Notes: a model not told the origin generated them from the letters alone. Shown: positions 16,319 through 25,198, numbered from the stretch's first letter. The stretch is 64,000 nucleotides of DNA from Halocynthiibacter styelae (GCF_016123485.1 NZ_JADCKQ010000001.1:1-64000); one strand, 5' to 3'. Numbers and translations are program-made.

Positions 16319-16394
16319 AAAGCAATGGTGTCGTAAATTTAATCTCATAAAATCAGAGCATTAGAAAAAATTCATTGACCAAATCACCCAAATT

Positions 16395-16427
16395 TGGTTC
16401 ACATTTCTGGTTCACATTGGTTCACAA
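16395..16427. promoter_or_regulatory. three TGGTTCACA repeats, possible integrase arm sites
   Basis: TGGTTCACA occurs at 16395, 16408 and 16418, all in the same orientation just before the integrase gene. A matching CTGGTTCACATT lies at 32256-32267 near the right end. Short repeats flanking both attachment cores are what arm-type binding sites of tyrosine integrases look like; control of the integrase promoter is an alternative. Confidence 0.5.
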
Positions 16428-16438
16428 GGCTATCGAAA

Positions 16439-17803
16439 ATGACCGATTTTATCGTCAAACGCGGGCGAAAATATTACTACCGCCGCCGAATACCAATGAG
16501 CCTCGTGAGCAAGTATAATGACAAAACGCACTGGCATTTCAGCTTGGCTACTTCTGATCGGGTAACTGCGTTACGGATGGCTCGTGAACACGCTGTTGCG
16601 CATGATGCGGAAATATCCGCCGCCGAAACGGGCGGTCATTACCGCGTACATGCACCGGGTATGGTTGGCAAAGTTGCCCGTTCTATGGCGAAGACGGGTA
16701 AATATAGCGGTGTCCTCATTCCCGGCATGATGGAGCAAGCCCAGCTAAACCCTGACGCCAAATTCTCCGTAATATTTCAGCGCATGATCGCCGAAAAACC
16801 TCTGGCGAAGGCGACAATTGAATCCTTTCAACGCTCATCAGACCGATGGTACCAGATTAACGGTGATGATGATGTGAACTTCATTCAAAGAAAGCACGTC
16901 GAGAAATATAAGTCACTCATCATGCAGATGCCGTCCAGACCGCCGCATGAAATTCTTAAAATGTCTGTTTTCGACCAAATAAAGTGGGCTGCGAAGCACC
17001 CTGAAAAGGGTGTCTTATCTGCCAGGACAGTCAACAATCATTTGACGGCTATTCGTAGCACCCTGGATTTCGCGTATCGGAAAACCAGCGTGATTGAGGG
17101 TGAAGATAATTGGCGTAATCCTGTGTCCGGCTTTAACTTAGAGGTGGATGAGAAAACCGAAGACAATAAAAGAGCGTTCGAAGTGGAGGAAATTCAAGCG
17201 ATACTGTCGCCGGAATTTTGCAAATACGCCTATACTGACGCACGGTATTGGATACCCGTGTTGGCATTTTACACCGGCGCACGACTTGACGAGATCGCAC
17301 AAACAACGGTGTCGGAAGTGGGGCGTACCGACGCTGGCTGGTATATCACGATGGCGAATTTGGAAGAGAATACAAGAACATCCAAAAATGGCATAAGTTC
17401 CCGAACTGTCCCCCTGCATAATGCCGTAGAAAGACTTGGTTTCGCGCGATTTGTTGCGATGCGGCAGGATGGAGGGCATGAATTCCTGTTCGACCTTGAT
17501 CATTTCAGAGGCTCTAAAAGAGGCTCCAAAGTCGCTACTGCGTTTCATCGATACTTCCGTTCCAAAGGTGGGGCGATGGATACGACACGCTTATCCATGC
17601 ACAGCTTTCGGCATAGTTTCCGAGAACTGGGATTTGAATGTATGCCGCAATACGTTGAAGTCATGCAGGGTCATACGTTGAGCGGTGAAAGCCTGCGCCG
17701 ATACGGAAAACGGATATATCACCGTCATGATGTGATGCGTCGTCACGTCGTTGACAAAATCGACTGGCCAGAAATCACAATAAAGCCGTGGTCCCCCCGG
17801 TAA
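16439..17803 (+). CDS. tyrosine recombinase/integrase of the island
   Basis: This 454-residue enzyme inserts and excises the island at tRNA-Gly. The N-terminus (TDFIVKRGRKYYYRRRIP) is the DUF6538-like head common in alphaproteobacterial integrases; a SAM-like core-binding part follows (about 130-235). The catalytic domain shows Arg in TGARLDEI, HSFRHSFR (HxxR), QGHT and the probable nucleophile Tyr in SLRRYGKR. The ATG at 16439 lies after AAGG; the frame is open to a TTG at 16394 but that start sits in the repeat region. Confidence 0.92.
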   Translation: MTDFIVKRGRKYYYRRRIPMSLVSKYNDKTHWHFSLATSDRVTALRMAREHAVAHDAEISAAETGGHYRVHAPGMVGKVARSMAKTGKYSGVLIPGMMEQAQLNPDAKFSVIFQRMIAEKPLAKATIESFQRSSDRWYQINGDDDVNFIQRKHVEKYKSLIMQMPSRPPHEILKMSVFDQIKWAAKHPEKGVLSARTVNNHLTAIRSTLDFAYRKTSVIEGEDNWRNPVSGFNLEVDEKTEDNKRAFEVEEIQAILSPEFCKYAYTDARYWIPVLAFYTGARLDEIAQTTVSEVGRTDAGWYITMANLEENTRTSKNGISSRTVPLHNAVERLGFARFVAMRQDGGHEFLFDLDHFRGSKRGSKVATAFHRYFRSKGGAMDTTRLSMHSFRHSFRELGFECMPQYVEVMQGHTLSGESLRRYGKRIYHRHDVMRRHVVDKIDWPEITIKPWSPR

Positions 17804-17976
17804 TGGTCTGCCCCACTTGAGTGGTCCAATTTGGATGTTAGGTTGACCATGTATAATCCAGGCCCGGCTGCCCACGGCCTGCAAAGTATTTTATTGGTTC
17901 ACTAATATTGACCCGCGTGAAGGACTCATCCATTGATTGTGACCTGCATTACACCACAACATTAACGGGTCAAATT

Positions 17977-19764
17977 ATGCCAACATACCTCGATGGTCTC
18001 TCTGTTCAATTTTACCGTGGCATCGGAGCGAAGACCCAATACATTGCTCCGTTCTCTGAAATGAATTTTTTTGTGGGTGCGAACAACGCGGGTAAGTCAA
18101 TTATTCTAAACCTAATCAAAGATAGATTGCCCCATCAAGACATGAGGAAACACAAAGCCTTTACGACGGAATCAACCGAAACCTACCGTGGTCAAGAGGA
18201 AGGTTCTTTTGATGTAAACCTGGGTCTACACGTGGATACCTTTGTGCAACATGCGGCGGACCTAATTAAATCTGGTGCGGATAGAGAATATAGTAATGGC
18301 TACTTCATCGGTGGCGATCCGCGCGACAACCTACCAGATATAAAAAAAATTGCGCCACTGGTTGGTTTTTTGAATGTTGTTTGGTGCGATATCTCTTCAT
18401 CAAACCCGCGCGGAATATTTCAAAATGAACAAGTTTCGTCTGAGCTTATCCAATGCTTCGGCCATCAAGAATGGAAGGAAATATGTAGGTGCCTCGGGGG
18501 CGTTGTTCCGCGTGAGACCAAAGACATTATAAAGGCCGTGCTCACCAGACTGTATTCACAATTGAAGTTTCATTACCCAGAACGCATGCTGATACCCGCC
18601 AAGCGGCAATTGGGTGCCGGGTCCGAAGATTTCGATGATCTATCTGGTAAAGGCCTGATCAAACATCTTTCCGAAATTCAAAACCCCGATTTCAATGAGC
18701 GCGAACGCAAAAATACCTTTGACAAGATCAACGAGTTTGTTCGTGTGGTGACCGGAAAACCTGACGCATTGCTGGAAGTTCCTAACCATCGGAAACACTT
18801 GCTTGTGCATATGGACAACAAGGTACTACCACTGTGGTCATTGGGAACGGGCATTCATGAAGTCATTTTAATTGCCGCGTTTTGCACCATTCACCAACAG
18901 AAGATCATGTGTCTTGAGGAACCGGAAATTCATTTACATCCTGTCCTTCAACGTAAATTGATCCGATACCTACAAGACCACACCGAAAACCAGTATTTCA
19001 TAGCGACACATTCGGCGGCATTTATTGACACGCCGGGCGCGTCCGTTTTTCATGTGCACAATGATGGCGTACAAACCTATGTAAAACCGGCCATTACACA
19101 AGGTGATCAGCGAAAGATTTGTGATGAACTAGGTTATCGTGCTTCTGATATTTTACAAGCGAATGCTGTCATTTGGGTCGAGGGGCCTTCTGATCGAATA
19201 TACATAAAACACTGGTTGAAGGCATTCAATGATCGCTTGGTTGAAGGTGTCCACTATACAATTATGTTTTTTGGGGGCGGATTGATCAGTCATTTAAGTG
19301 TGGATGACGACACTGCCATTAGCGATTTCATTAAGCTGCGGGACCTAAACCGGAATATCGCGGTGGTGATTGATAGTGACAAGAATGGATCGAGAGCACG
19401 ATTGAAACCCGCAGTGCAACGATTAAAACAGGAAATGTCCAAGGACGGTGGTATTGCCTGGATTACCAAAGGTCGCGAAATTGAGAATTACCTACCTCAT
19501 GATCAATTGCAAAATGCCCTAAAGAAACTTCACCCCAAAGTTTATGGGGCACCATCGAATGGTGGTGCCTATGATCATGCGTTTTACTTTGAACGAAAGG
19601 TGAAGAAGTCCGGTGAGGATAACGTATACAAAGTTGGCGACAAAGTTGGCGCTGCAACTATTATATGCAGTTCAACGGATGTTGTAGACTTTGATGTTCT
19701 CGACTTGAAGAAGCGGATCAGTGAATTGGCACAAATGATCATACTTGCAAATAATATGGACTGA
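17977..19764 (+). CDS. OLD-family nuclease (AAA ATPase with TOPRIM domain)
   Basis: This 595-residue protein joins an ABC-type ATPase to a TOPRIM nuclease domain, the plan of the OLD family, whose members restrict phages. Visible parts: Walker A GANNAGKS with Lys40; Walker B CLEEPEIHLHP near 310; the H-loop region ATHSAAF; and the TOPRIM acidic residues in VIWVEGPSDRIYI (about 396-408) and VVIDSDKNGS (about 463). I chose ATG 17977; upstream codons to 17908 lack a start with a good ribosome-binding site. No UvrD-like gajB partner follows, so this is a solitary (class 1) type, not a Gabija pair. A PARIS-like AAA/TOPRIM fusion is the main alternative. It probably forms a defence module of its own in the island. 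Confidence 0.82.
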   Translation: MPTYLDGLSVQFYRGIGAKTQYIAPFSEMNFFVGANNAGKSIILNLIKDRLPHQDMRKHKAFTTESTETYRGQEEGSFDVNLGLHVDTFVQHAADLIKSGADREYSNGYFIGGDPRDNLPDIKKIAPLVGFLNVVWCDISSSNPRGIFQNEQVSSELIQCFGHQEWKEICRCLGGVVPRETKDIIKAVLTRLYSQLKFHYPERMLIPAKRQLGAGSEDFDDLSGKGLIKHLSEIQNPDFNERERKNTFDKINEFVRVVTGKPDALLEVPNHRKHLLVHMDNKVLPLWSLGTGIHEVILIAAFCTIHQQKIMCLEEPEIHLHPVLQRKLIRYLQDHTENQYFIATHSAAFIDTPGASVFHVHNDGVQTYVKPAITQGDQRKICDELGYRASDILQANAVIWVEGPSDRIYIKHWLKAFNDRLVEGVHYTIMFFGGGLISHLSVDDDTAISDFIKLRDLNRNIAVVIDSDKNGSRARLKPAVQRLKQEMSKDGGIAWITKGREIENYLPHDQLQNALKKLHPKVYGAPSNGGAYDHAFYFERKVKKSGEDNVYKVGDKVGAATIICSSTDVVDFDVLDLKKRISELAQMIILANNMD

Positions 19765-19936
19765 TACCCCTGTCATCTGCACCTACAATTGATGAAATCA
19801 CTGTTGATACCCGGCGATCAATATTCATATGACTTTATCAAAATCGGTCGTTTGTGATTATCAGAACCTGGTCGCCGTGTGCCTATCATATCGCAGGTTA
19901 AATCATTCTCATAAACCCATCTTAAATCGAATCGTG

Positions 19937-19957
19937 CATCCCGGTATATGGGGGATG
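19937..19957. promoter_or_regulatory. inverted repeat upstream of the serine recombinase
   Basis: CATCCC (19937-19942) and GGGATG (19952-19957) are perfect inverted half-sites around nine bases, 20 bp before the recombinase start. It may be an operator or part of a resolution site. Confidence 0.35.
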
Positions 19958-19977
19958 AGTTTTGAGACGGAGAGTAG

Positions 19978-20535
19978 ATGAAGATCGGATATGCGCGTGT
20001 CAGTACGGGGGAACAGTCGGTTGAGGCACAGGTGGATGCCCTGAAAGCCGCAGGCTGTGAGAAGATATTCCGGGAGGTTGCGTCAGGCGCGAAGAATGAC
20101 CGCCCGGTTCTGAAACAGGCACTGGATTACCTGCGCAGCGGTGAGGACACTCTGGTCACATATAAACTGGATCGTGTCGCCCGCAGTCTGCCGCATCTGA
20201 TCGAGATCATGGAACATCTGAAGTCCCGTGATGTGGGGTTCCAGAGTCTGACGGAAGAGATCAACACCAATTCAGCCGGGGGCAAGCTGCTGTTTCATAT
20301 CATGGGCGCGATTGCCGAGTTCGAACGTGATCTGATCCGGGAACGTACCAATGCCGGACTTCAGGCCGCCCGCAAAGCCGGTCGTGTCGGGGGCCGTCCG
20401 CGTGTGATGGATGATCACAAGATCATTGCCGCCCGGTCTCTGCTGGATCAGGGCACACCGGTGAAAGATGTGGCGATGGCGATTGGTGTGTCGGTGCCAA
20501 CACTGTACCGCTGGCTACCCGGATCAACCCGGTAG
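19978..20535 (+). CDS. serine recombinase (resolvase/invertase family)
   Basis: This 185-residue protein matches the resolvase/invertase group. The nucleophile is Ser9 in YARVSTGEQ; the DNA-binding arginine motif YKLDRVARS and the dimer-helix segment IMGAIAEFERDLIRERT follow, and a C-terminal Hin-like helix-turn-helix (about 150-183, VKDVAMAIGVSVPTLYRWL) ends the protein. Its length fits small resolvases, not large integrases. Position inside a tyrosine-integrase island suggests it came with a nested element or resolves multimers. The ATG at 19978 follows GGAGAG. Confidence 0.92.
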   Translation: MKIGYARVSTGEQSVEAQVDALKAAGCEKIFREVASGAKNDRPVLKQALDYLRSGEDTLVTYKLDRVARSLPHLIEIMEHLKSRDVGFQSLTEEINTNSAGGKLLFHIMGAIAEFERDLIRERTNAGLQAARKAGRVGGRPRVMDDHKIIAARSLLDQGTPVKDVAMAIGVSVPTLYRWLPGSTR

Positions 20536-20599
20536 GACGTCTTGCGCCTTCCTGGGGAAGTGACTACTGGGGCTGTTCCTGACGTTTCGAACACCTCCC

Positions 20600-21055
20600 A
20601 TGATCACCCGCACCTATATTATCCCCGCTGCCCTGACACTCATCCTGGCCTTCAGTCTCTATCAGATGCTGAAGCCGGAACCGGGTGCAATGCAACTGCT
20701 GGCAGCGGACATATATGTGGTGGACGGAGACACGATCCGCGTCGGGGATGATAGTATCCGCCTTGATGGTTTTAACACCCCGGAAACCCGCTTTGCTGCA
20801 TGTGAACGTGAAAGGGCGATGGGCATTGCGGCCCGGGATCGCCTGCAGGACCTGTTGAATACTGCGTCTGAAATTCGCATGGTTCTGACGTTGACCCGCA
20901 GCGGTACTCCCGCACGTGACAAATACCGTCGATTGATCGGCAGGTTACTCCTGAATGGACAGGACGTAGCAGATGTCCTGATCACGGAAGGGTACGCTGA
21001 ACCCTATACAGGTGGACAGCGCCGAAGCTGGTGTCAGGGTTCGGAAACGTCCTGA
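20600..21055 (+). CDS. membrane-anchored SNase-like nuclease
   Basis: This 151-residue protein has an N-terminal hydrophobic anchor or signal (residues 5-24, TYIIPAALTLILAFSLYQML) and a staphylococcal-nuclease fold: VVDGDTIRVGDDSIRLDGF with TPET, where the calcium-binding Asp and the active-site Arg and Glu sit, then RDKYRRLIGRLLLNGQDVAD and LITEGYAEPY. The catalytic domain would face the periplasm. It follows the recombinase by 64 bp, without a clear ribosome-binding site. In the island it may attack incoming DNA during entry or serve nucleotide scavenging; sequence alone does not tell. Confidence 0.78.
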   Translation: MITRTYIIPAALTLILAFSLYQMLKPEPGAMQLLAADIYVVDGDTIRVGDDSIRLDGFNTPETRFAACERERAMGIAARDRLQDLLNTASEIRMVLTLTRSGTPARDKYRRLIGRLLLNGQDVADVLITEGYAEPYTGGQRRSWCQGSETS

Positions 21056-21102
21056 CAGCAAAATGCGGCTGATCTACTCTTGCGCAATACGATGACGAAC
21101 CC

Positions 21103-22617
21103 CTATTCTCGCCTTTTATTTGCTGAACATCTGTTTGGGTTCGCCCCGCAAGAGGGAGAGTGGTCCAGTAACCGTGCGAAGCCCCTGGGCTGACCTGAGC
21201 GCCTGCGTGCGATCACTGACAGACGTCCTGACTTTTTTCTGCCTGTTGTCGTCTTGCGGTCTATTATTCTTTGCACACCATAACGCTTATCCGGATGAAA
21301 CATCCAGTAATTGAAGTTGTGTCCATATTCGAGATTGTCCCGTTCACCTGCATATGTTTCACTGAGCCAATCAATATCCAGACGCAGTCTACGCGGTTGC
21401 AGGCCACGTCTGCGTTTCCCAAAGACAGTCGGTGTTTTACCTTTAAGGTTACGACCAACACCCCGATGTATTTCGCAGTTTAGGCGACCGTTGGTTATTC
21501 CGGGATGCTGATGTGCTTGCATCAACTGCAGTTCTGATTTTGAAAACCACTTCTGGGCATGAGAGTTTTCAATCTGTACCCACATTTTTTTCGGCCCGAC
21601 ACGGTGCAGAAACTTTGCCCACTGAACAATCGCTGCATCCGTGTCAAAACCTTCGATCTCATCGCCACACTGAGGCCCCATAAAGGCACTCTGGACGCGC
21701 TGAAGCTGTTTGTCATACTTCTGCCGCCCTTCACCCCGTGATGGCACCTTAAACAGTTCCAGCAGGCTTTTCTGGCTGTAGTCCAGAATGTTCATCAGGG
21801 ATTCATCAACAGATTTATTTTTATAGATGGGATCGAACCTGATCCGTTGCCAGTCTTGCCGTACCGGAAATGCGTCATGTAACATGGCTTCGAACTTTTC
21901 CTGGTGAGGCACCCGTACGAAGAAATGACCGGTCAGGACCCATCCGCCAGCATCCGGAATATGTCCGTGCAGGTCATGCGTCATGTGATGAAACTTCTGC
22001 ACGCTATACAATTGATCCGGATGACGCAGGTCAGGCTCGTATGAGCCAACCAGAACAACGCCATGTTTTTCGCCACTGAAATTCTTTATCACATTGTTCA
22101 GGTCATGGTTGGCCTGATCCAGGGCGTTTTCCAGATCACCTAGGTTTTCACTGAAATCAAAGATAATCGTTAGCAGGTACAGCTCATCCGCAGCAAAGGT
22201 ATGGAGGTATCTGCCCATCAAAATATCGCTCAGGTTCATGACCCGATCATGGCGTTCGATTGGGCACCACATGACGGGTGATTTTCGCTGATGGGGATGT
22301 TGTTGGCAGAGTTCGAAAATCTCTGCCACTTCGGGATCATCCAGGTGTTTTTGCAGGGCGCGATAACTCTTCGTGTATGACGTCAATGCCGTATGAAGAT
22401 ATGGGCTTTCGAGAATATGTCGATGGTCGTCATAGATCAGTGTGGCGCAACCATTTTCGAATACGTTGCGCACCGATAGGCACCTGTCGATGCGGCCATC
22501 GGTGGCTTCTTCTCGTTTATCCGCAATTGCTCTGCCCTTCGCTGTAAGGGCAACCTTTCCGTTACTTCGAACCAGGTTCTGGTTCGTCTGATGCACTGGG
22601 GTATATTTCTGGCCCAC
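21103..22617 (-). CDS. unknown protein, possible Rep-like (HUH-fold) protein
   Basis: This 504-residue protein is not recognised with certainty. The start is a GTG at 22617 with AAGGAG five bases before it; the frame is open further to 22674. Its middle part has the order of elements seen in rolling-circle Rep proteins: a hydrophobic strand (LYLLTIIFDFSEN), a second strand (GVVLVGSYEPDL), a His-containing strand (WVLTGHFFVRVP), then a helix with a YxxK motif (LMNILDYSQKSLL). The usual HxH pair is not canonical, so it could be inactive or unrelated. The C-terminal 110 residues are very basic (KRRRGLQPRRLRLD), suiting nucleic-acid binding. It is a candidate replication or DNA-processing protein of the island. 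Confidence 0.4.
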   Translation of the reverse strand: MGQKYTPVHQTNQNLVRSNGKVALTAKGRAIADKREEATDGRIDRCLSVRNVFENGCATLIYDDHRHILESPYLHTALTSYTKSYRALQKHLDDPEVAEIFELCQQHPHQRKSPVMWCPIERHDRVMNLSDILMGRYLHTFAADELYLLTIIFDFSENLGDLENALDQANHDLNNVIKNFSGEKHGVVLVGSYEPDLRHPDQLYSVQKFHHMTHDLHGHIPDAGGWVLTGHFFVRVPHQEKFEAMLHDAFPVRQDWQRIRFDPIYKNKSVDESLMNILDYSQKSLLELFKVPSRGEGRQKYDKQLQRVQSAFMGPQCGDEIEGFDTDAAIVQWAKFLHRVGPKKMWVQIENSHAQKWFSKSELQLMQAHQHPGITNGRLNCEIHRGVGRNLKGKTPTVFGKRRRGLQPRRLRLDIDWLSETYAGERDNLEYGHNFNYWMFHPDKRYGVQRIIDRKTTTGRKKSGRLSVIARRRSGQPRGFARLLDHSPSCGANPNRCSANKRRE

Positions 22618-22857
22618 GTTGTCTCCTTTTCTCCTGGGGCAAGGGAAGCTAGGTGGGGTGCGCCACTCGCGCAAGGGTAGCCGCGATGTTCCCCAACACC
22701 TCTCCAGGTGCTGGTATTTACAAATCGGGGGCGCTGTTGATTGACTTTAGGCTGACACCAGGAAGATCGAAGACAGACCCTAATGGGACGAAGGTCAGCC
22801 CCCAAGTCATAAGAAATAAGGTAAATATGTCTGATATATTGGCTAATGAGGTGTCAC

Positions 22858-23013
22858 ATGACCAAAAGACGAACAGTTACAATCAGAAATGTAGATGAGG
22901 ATGTCCTGGCGCTGCTATCAGAGATCAGGGAGAAGGAACGCCGTCAACTGGCGGCAATTCTGGAAGATTGCGTTCATGCCTACTGGGCGGCGTATTATGA
23001 CGCTGAGGAATAG
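22858..23013 (+). CDS. 51-residue ribbon-helix-helix protein
   Basis: This short gene encodes a 51-residue protein starting MTKRRTVTIRNVDEDVLALL. The pattern of a short basic strand (RRTVTIRNV) followed by two helices (DEDVLALLSEIREKER and QLAAILEDCVHAYWAAYY) is that of Arc/CopG-type repressors. GAGG lies about six bases before the ATG. It stands alone between the divergent minus-strand gene and the next HTH gene and could regulate either, or the island's excision genes. Confidence 0.65.
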   Translation: MTKRRTVTIRNVDEDVLALLSEIREKERRQLAAILEDCVHAYWAAYYDAEE

Positions 23014-23192
23014 CCTTGTGTTGTCCGTGGGTTCCTGCGGGTAGGCCGCCCTCGTTTACCAATGCAGCCATATTACCTGTAATGCGAAGTGAAAATAATT
23101 CCCCCCATGATGGATTTTTTCGGCGCAGACCTTCCCCTGTTGGCAGATTCTACCTACGTCAATGTAAAACGATCACGAAAGGAAAGTTCTGA

Positions 23193-23573
23193 ATGCGTAA
23201 TAAAATCTCCAATGAAAGCCTGACCGTATTGGAAAATCTTGCCACAAACCGTGAGGTCGAAGGCCTGACCGGGTCATCGTACAGGCGCATGGCACTGGAG
23301 GTTCTGTTGCAACTTGAGGATATGCCTGATGTCACCTCAGGCGATGATGAAAAATCCTATAGTATCGGGAAGATCAGAGAAACATATCCCAATGCCTATG
23401 CATCCTGGTCAGATGAGGATGACGCCAAACTCATCGACCTCCACGAAAAAGGGGTTAAGGAATCTGAAATTGCAACAGAAATGGGTCGCCAGATCAATGC
23501 AATCAGAAATCGAGTACTTAAGATCAAAGGCCGCCGGGCACGATGGGGTGGTGCTGCAGCAAAAGCTGCGTGA
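23193..23573 (+). CDS. small Myb/homeodomain-like HTH protein
   Basis: This 126-residue protein ends in a helix-turn-helix of the Myb/SANT-like type (about residues 70-115: WSDEDDAKLIDLHEKGVKES, then EIATEMGRQINAIRNRVLKI). The N-terminal half is helical and acidic and has no known family. GAAAGGAAAG precedes the ATG. The design resembles small DNA-binding proteins of phages and islands; a regulatory role is inferred. Confidence 0.6.
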   Translation: MRNKISNESLTVLENLATNREVEGLTGSSYRRMALEVLLQLEDMPDVTSGDDEKSYSIGKIRETYPNAYASWSDEDDAKLIDLHEKGVKESEIATEMGRQINAIRNRVLKIKGRRARWGGAAAKAA

Positions 23574-23622
23574 TACAGTCTGCGGGGGACACCGGGGGCA
23601 AGCAATCGCCCCCGGTGTCCTG

Positions 23623-23769
23623 CTATCCGCGCTGGACATCTTTCACTGTCCAACCGGGGTTCCGGCGTGTGGCTTCGTACCGCGCATTGTCAGGAGATTT
23701 GGCCCAGATTGTAACCCGCTTCTGATTTGTCTTCTGTACCAGCACCACACTGAATTTCTGATCGCTCAT
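23623..23769 (-). CDS. 48-residue basic protein coupled to membrane gene
   Basis: This gene encodes 48 residues beginning MSDQKFSVVLVQKTNQKRVT and ending WTVKDVQRG. AAGGA precedes the ATG, and the ATG overlaps the stop of the membrane-protein gene as ATGA, which supports it as real although the frame is open a little further upstream. It has a short strand-helix-strand look and no known family. Function unknown. Confidence 0.5.
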   Translation of the reverse strand: MSDQKFSVVLVQKTNQKRVTIWAKSPDNARYEATRRNPGWTVKDVQRG

Positions 23770-24359
23770 GATGTTCCTTCCATATCTATTATTGCCAGTT
23801 GTTGTGGCAGTTCCAGTTCGAATGCATGCAATCCGCCTTCTTCCCCCTGCAGCCACAACTCACGTAATGCCGGAAGGCGCGATGAGACCCATTCACGACG
23901 CTCAGGTTCAGACATTGGCAACCATCGCTGTGCCAACCAGCCAGACATCGACATTTCAGGATGGGCTGCGATGACATTCAGTTCTCTGATCATGTCGTCG
24001 GTGGTGATCTGTGCTGCATTTTCACGCAACTCCGTATCCAAAGTTTCCCTACCTGCTGCCCCCAGTCCCCAAAAGGCGAAGTATAGTGAAACATGCGTGG
24101 CAATGAGAAACAGGATTACATATGCGAGGTCTTCGCTTCTGCTGCCTGCAGCACCATGGCGGATCAGGAAATCAAGGCTTTCCATGTATTCTGACCCGAG
24201 CAGAAAACCTTGCTGGATGAGCAGGATGGGTAAACTCCAGAAGAGTTTCCAGATAAACCCCAATCGACTGTTGCCCATGGCAGAGCCGACGAAGAACGTA
24301 CAGATGGCAATGAAAATTTGTCGGCCTGACAGCAGACCATCCAGGTAAACTTCAAACAT
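23766..24359 (-). CDS. membrane protein of unknown function
   Basis: This 197-residue protein has three or four hydrophobic segments in its first half (about 12-32, 36-56 and 80-105) and a soluble, acidic C-terminal half (110-197) with predicted helices. No motif identifies it. It is translationally coupled to the 48-residue protein after it. In a defence-rich island a membrane protein may be an effector, but nothing in the sequence shows this. Confidence 0.6.
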   Translation of the reverse strand: MFEVYLDGLLSGRQIFIAICTFFVGSAMGNSRLGFIWKLFWSLPILLIQQGFLLGSEYMESLDFLIRHGAAGSRSEDLAYVILFLIATHVSLYFAFWGLGAAGRETLDTELRENAAQITTDDMIRELNVIAAHPEMSMSGWLAQRWLPMSEPERREWVSSRLPALRELWLQGEEGGLHAFELELPQQLAIIDMEGTS

Positions 24360-24386
24360 TCAGAGTAGGACCCTTATTGGTTATGG

Positions 24387-24656
24387 TTAAGTTGCTGCGT
24401 GTGAGGAGGCAGAAGAAACTTCGGGTTCATTGTCGTCGCGGCTACAACGGCAATGTCCCCGGGCATAGTGCAACCCAAACAGATCATTTGGTGTCACCTG
24501 GCCATCGGTCTCCGTCCATAGTGCAACAGCAACCCTCCGGCTGGGGACCACTGTCGCTTCTTTCATTCTCAGGATCGTACTCGCACTGGTGCCACAGCGT
24601 TTGGCCAGTTGCCCCAGGGATAGATCATTTCGCTTAAGGTATTCCGTTAAATCCAT
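24387..24656 (-). CDS. small Cro/CI-type HTH regulator
   Basis: This 89-residue protein begins with a helix-turn-helix (MDLTEYLKRNDLSLGQLAKR, then CGTSASTILRMKEATVVPSRRV) similar to YdaS/Cro-type proteins. AAGGAACAA precedes its ATG. It is divergent from the XRE gene that opens the restriction-like operon, and two palindromes lie between them, so these two regulators probably form a switch controlling the operon. Confidence 0.65.
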   Translation of the reverse strand: MDLTEYLKRNDLSLGQLAKRCGTSASTILRMKEATVVPSRRVAVALWTETDGQVTPNDLFGLHYARGHCRCSRDDNEPEVSSASSHAAT

Positions 24657-24666
24657 TTGTTCCTTA

Positions 24667-24681
24667 TTCCGTTATTCGGAA
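24667..24681. promoter_or_regulatory. operator-like palindrome 1
   Basis: TTCCGTTATTCGGAA is a perfect 5-bp inverted repeat with a five-base centre, in the divergent region upstream of the minus-strand HTH gene. Its geometry equals that of the second site at 24730-24744. Confidence 0.55.
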
Positions 24682-24729
24682 CGATTCGCAATATGGTTGT
24701 GCTCGGTAACAGCAGGTTCTTTTCAAATG

Positions 24730-24744
24730 TTCCATGTTGTGGAA
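24730..24744. promoter_or_regulatory. operator-like palindrome 2
   Basis: TTCCATGTTGTGGAA has the same form (TTCCn, five bases, nGGAA) and ends 10 bases before the XRE start at 24755. It overlaps an alternative in-frame ATG at 24734, which argues that the true start is the later one. The two sites lie 63 bp apart centre to centre, about six helical turns. Confidence 0.55.
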
Positions 24745-24754
24745 TGAAGGAGAT

Positions 24755-25198
24755 ATGAACACAGATGGATCACATACATTCGGGAAGATTCTTCAGGACG
24801 CCCGTGAAACCAAGAACCTGTCACTGGGACAGGCCGCGAAGCTGCTGGGGGTTCCCAAGACCTCTCTGTGGCGGTGGGAGAACAATGAAACCAAGGTGGA
24901 TGCCCAGCGCCTGGTGGATATCGCAGCGGCTTATGGTCTTTCGGTTTCAGCCATTTTCGAGGGCAAGATCATGACAGCCCCGACGCAAACAGATTTTGAC
25001 CGGCTGGGCATCGTGGTCGAACATATTGAAGGCATCATTCAGAACCTGAATGCCCGCCCGAAGCCCCAGGCAGTGCGCACAGCCGTGGTTGAGGTTCTGC
25101 GACTGGAGACATCCCGCGTTCTGGAAACAAAGGGCAGCACATTCGATCCGTCTCGCTACAACGGGCTGGTGGAAGGAATTTTCGGTACGTCATCATGA
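24755..25198 (+). CDS. XRE-family regulator of the restriction-like operon
   Basis: This 147-residue protein has an XRE helix-turn-helix (about residues 8-63: KILQDARETKNLSLGQAAKL, then VPKTSLWRWENNETKVDAQR) and an unassigned helical C-terminal part. I chose ATG 24755 over 24734 because AAGGAG stands next to it (though only two bases away) and because an operator covers the earlier codon. Its stop overlaps the methyltransferase start as ATGA. It is most likely a control protein that delays or balances expression of the modification and restriction genes. Confidence 0.8.
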   Translation: MNTDGSHTFGKILQDARETKNLSLGQAAKLLGVPKTSLWRWENNETKVDAQRLVDIAAAYGLSVSAIFEGKIMTAPTQTDFDRLGIVVEHIEGIIQNLNARPKPQAVRTAVVEVLRLETSRVLETKGSTFDPSRYNGLVEGIFGTSS

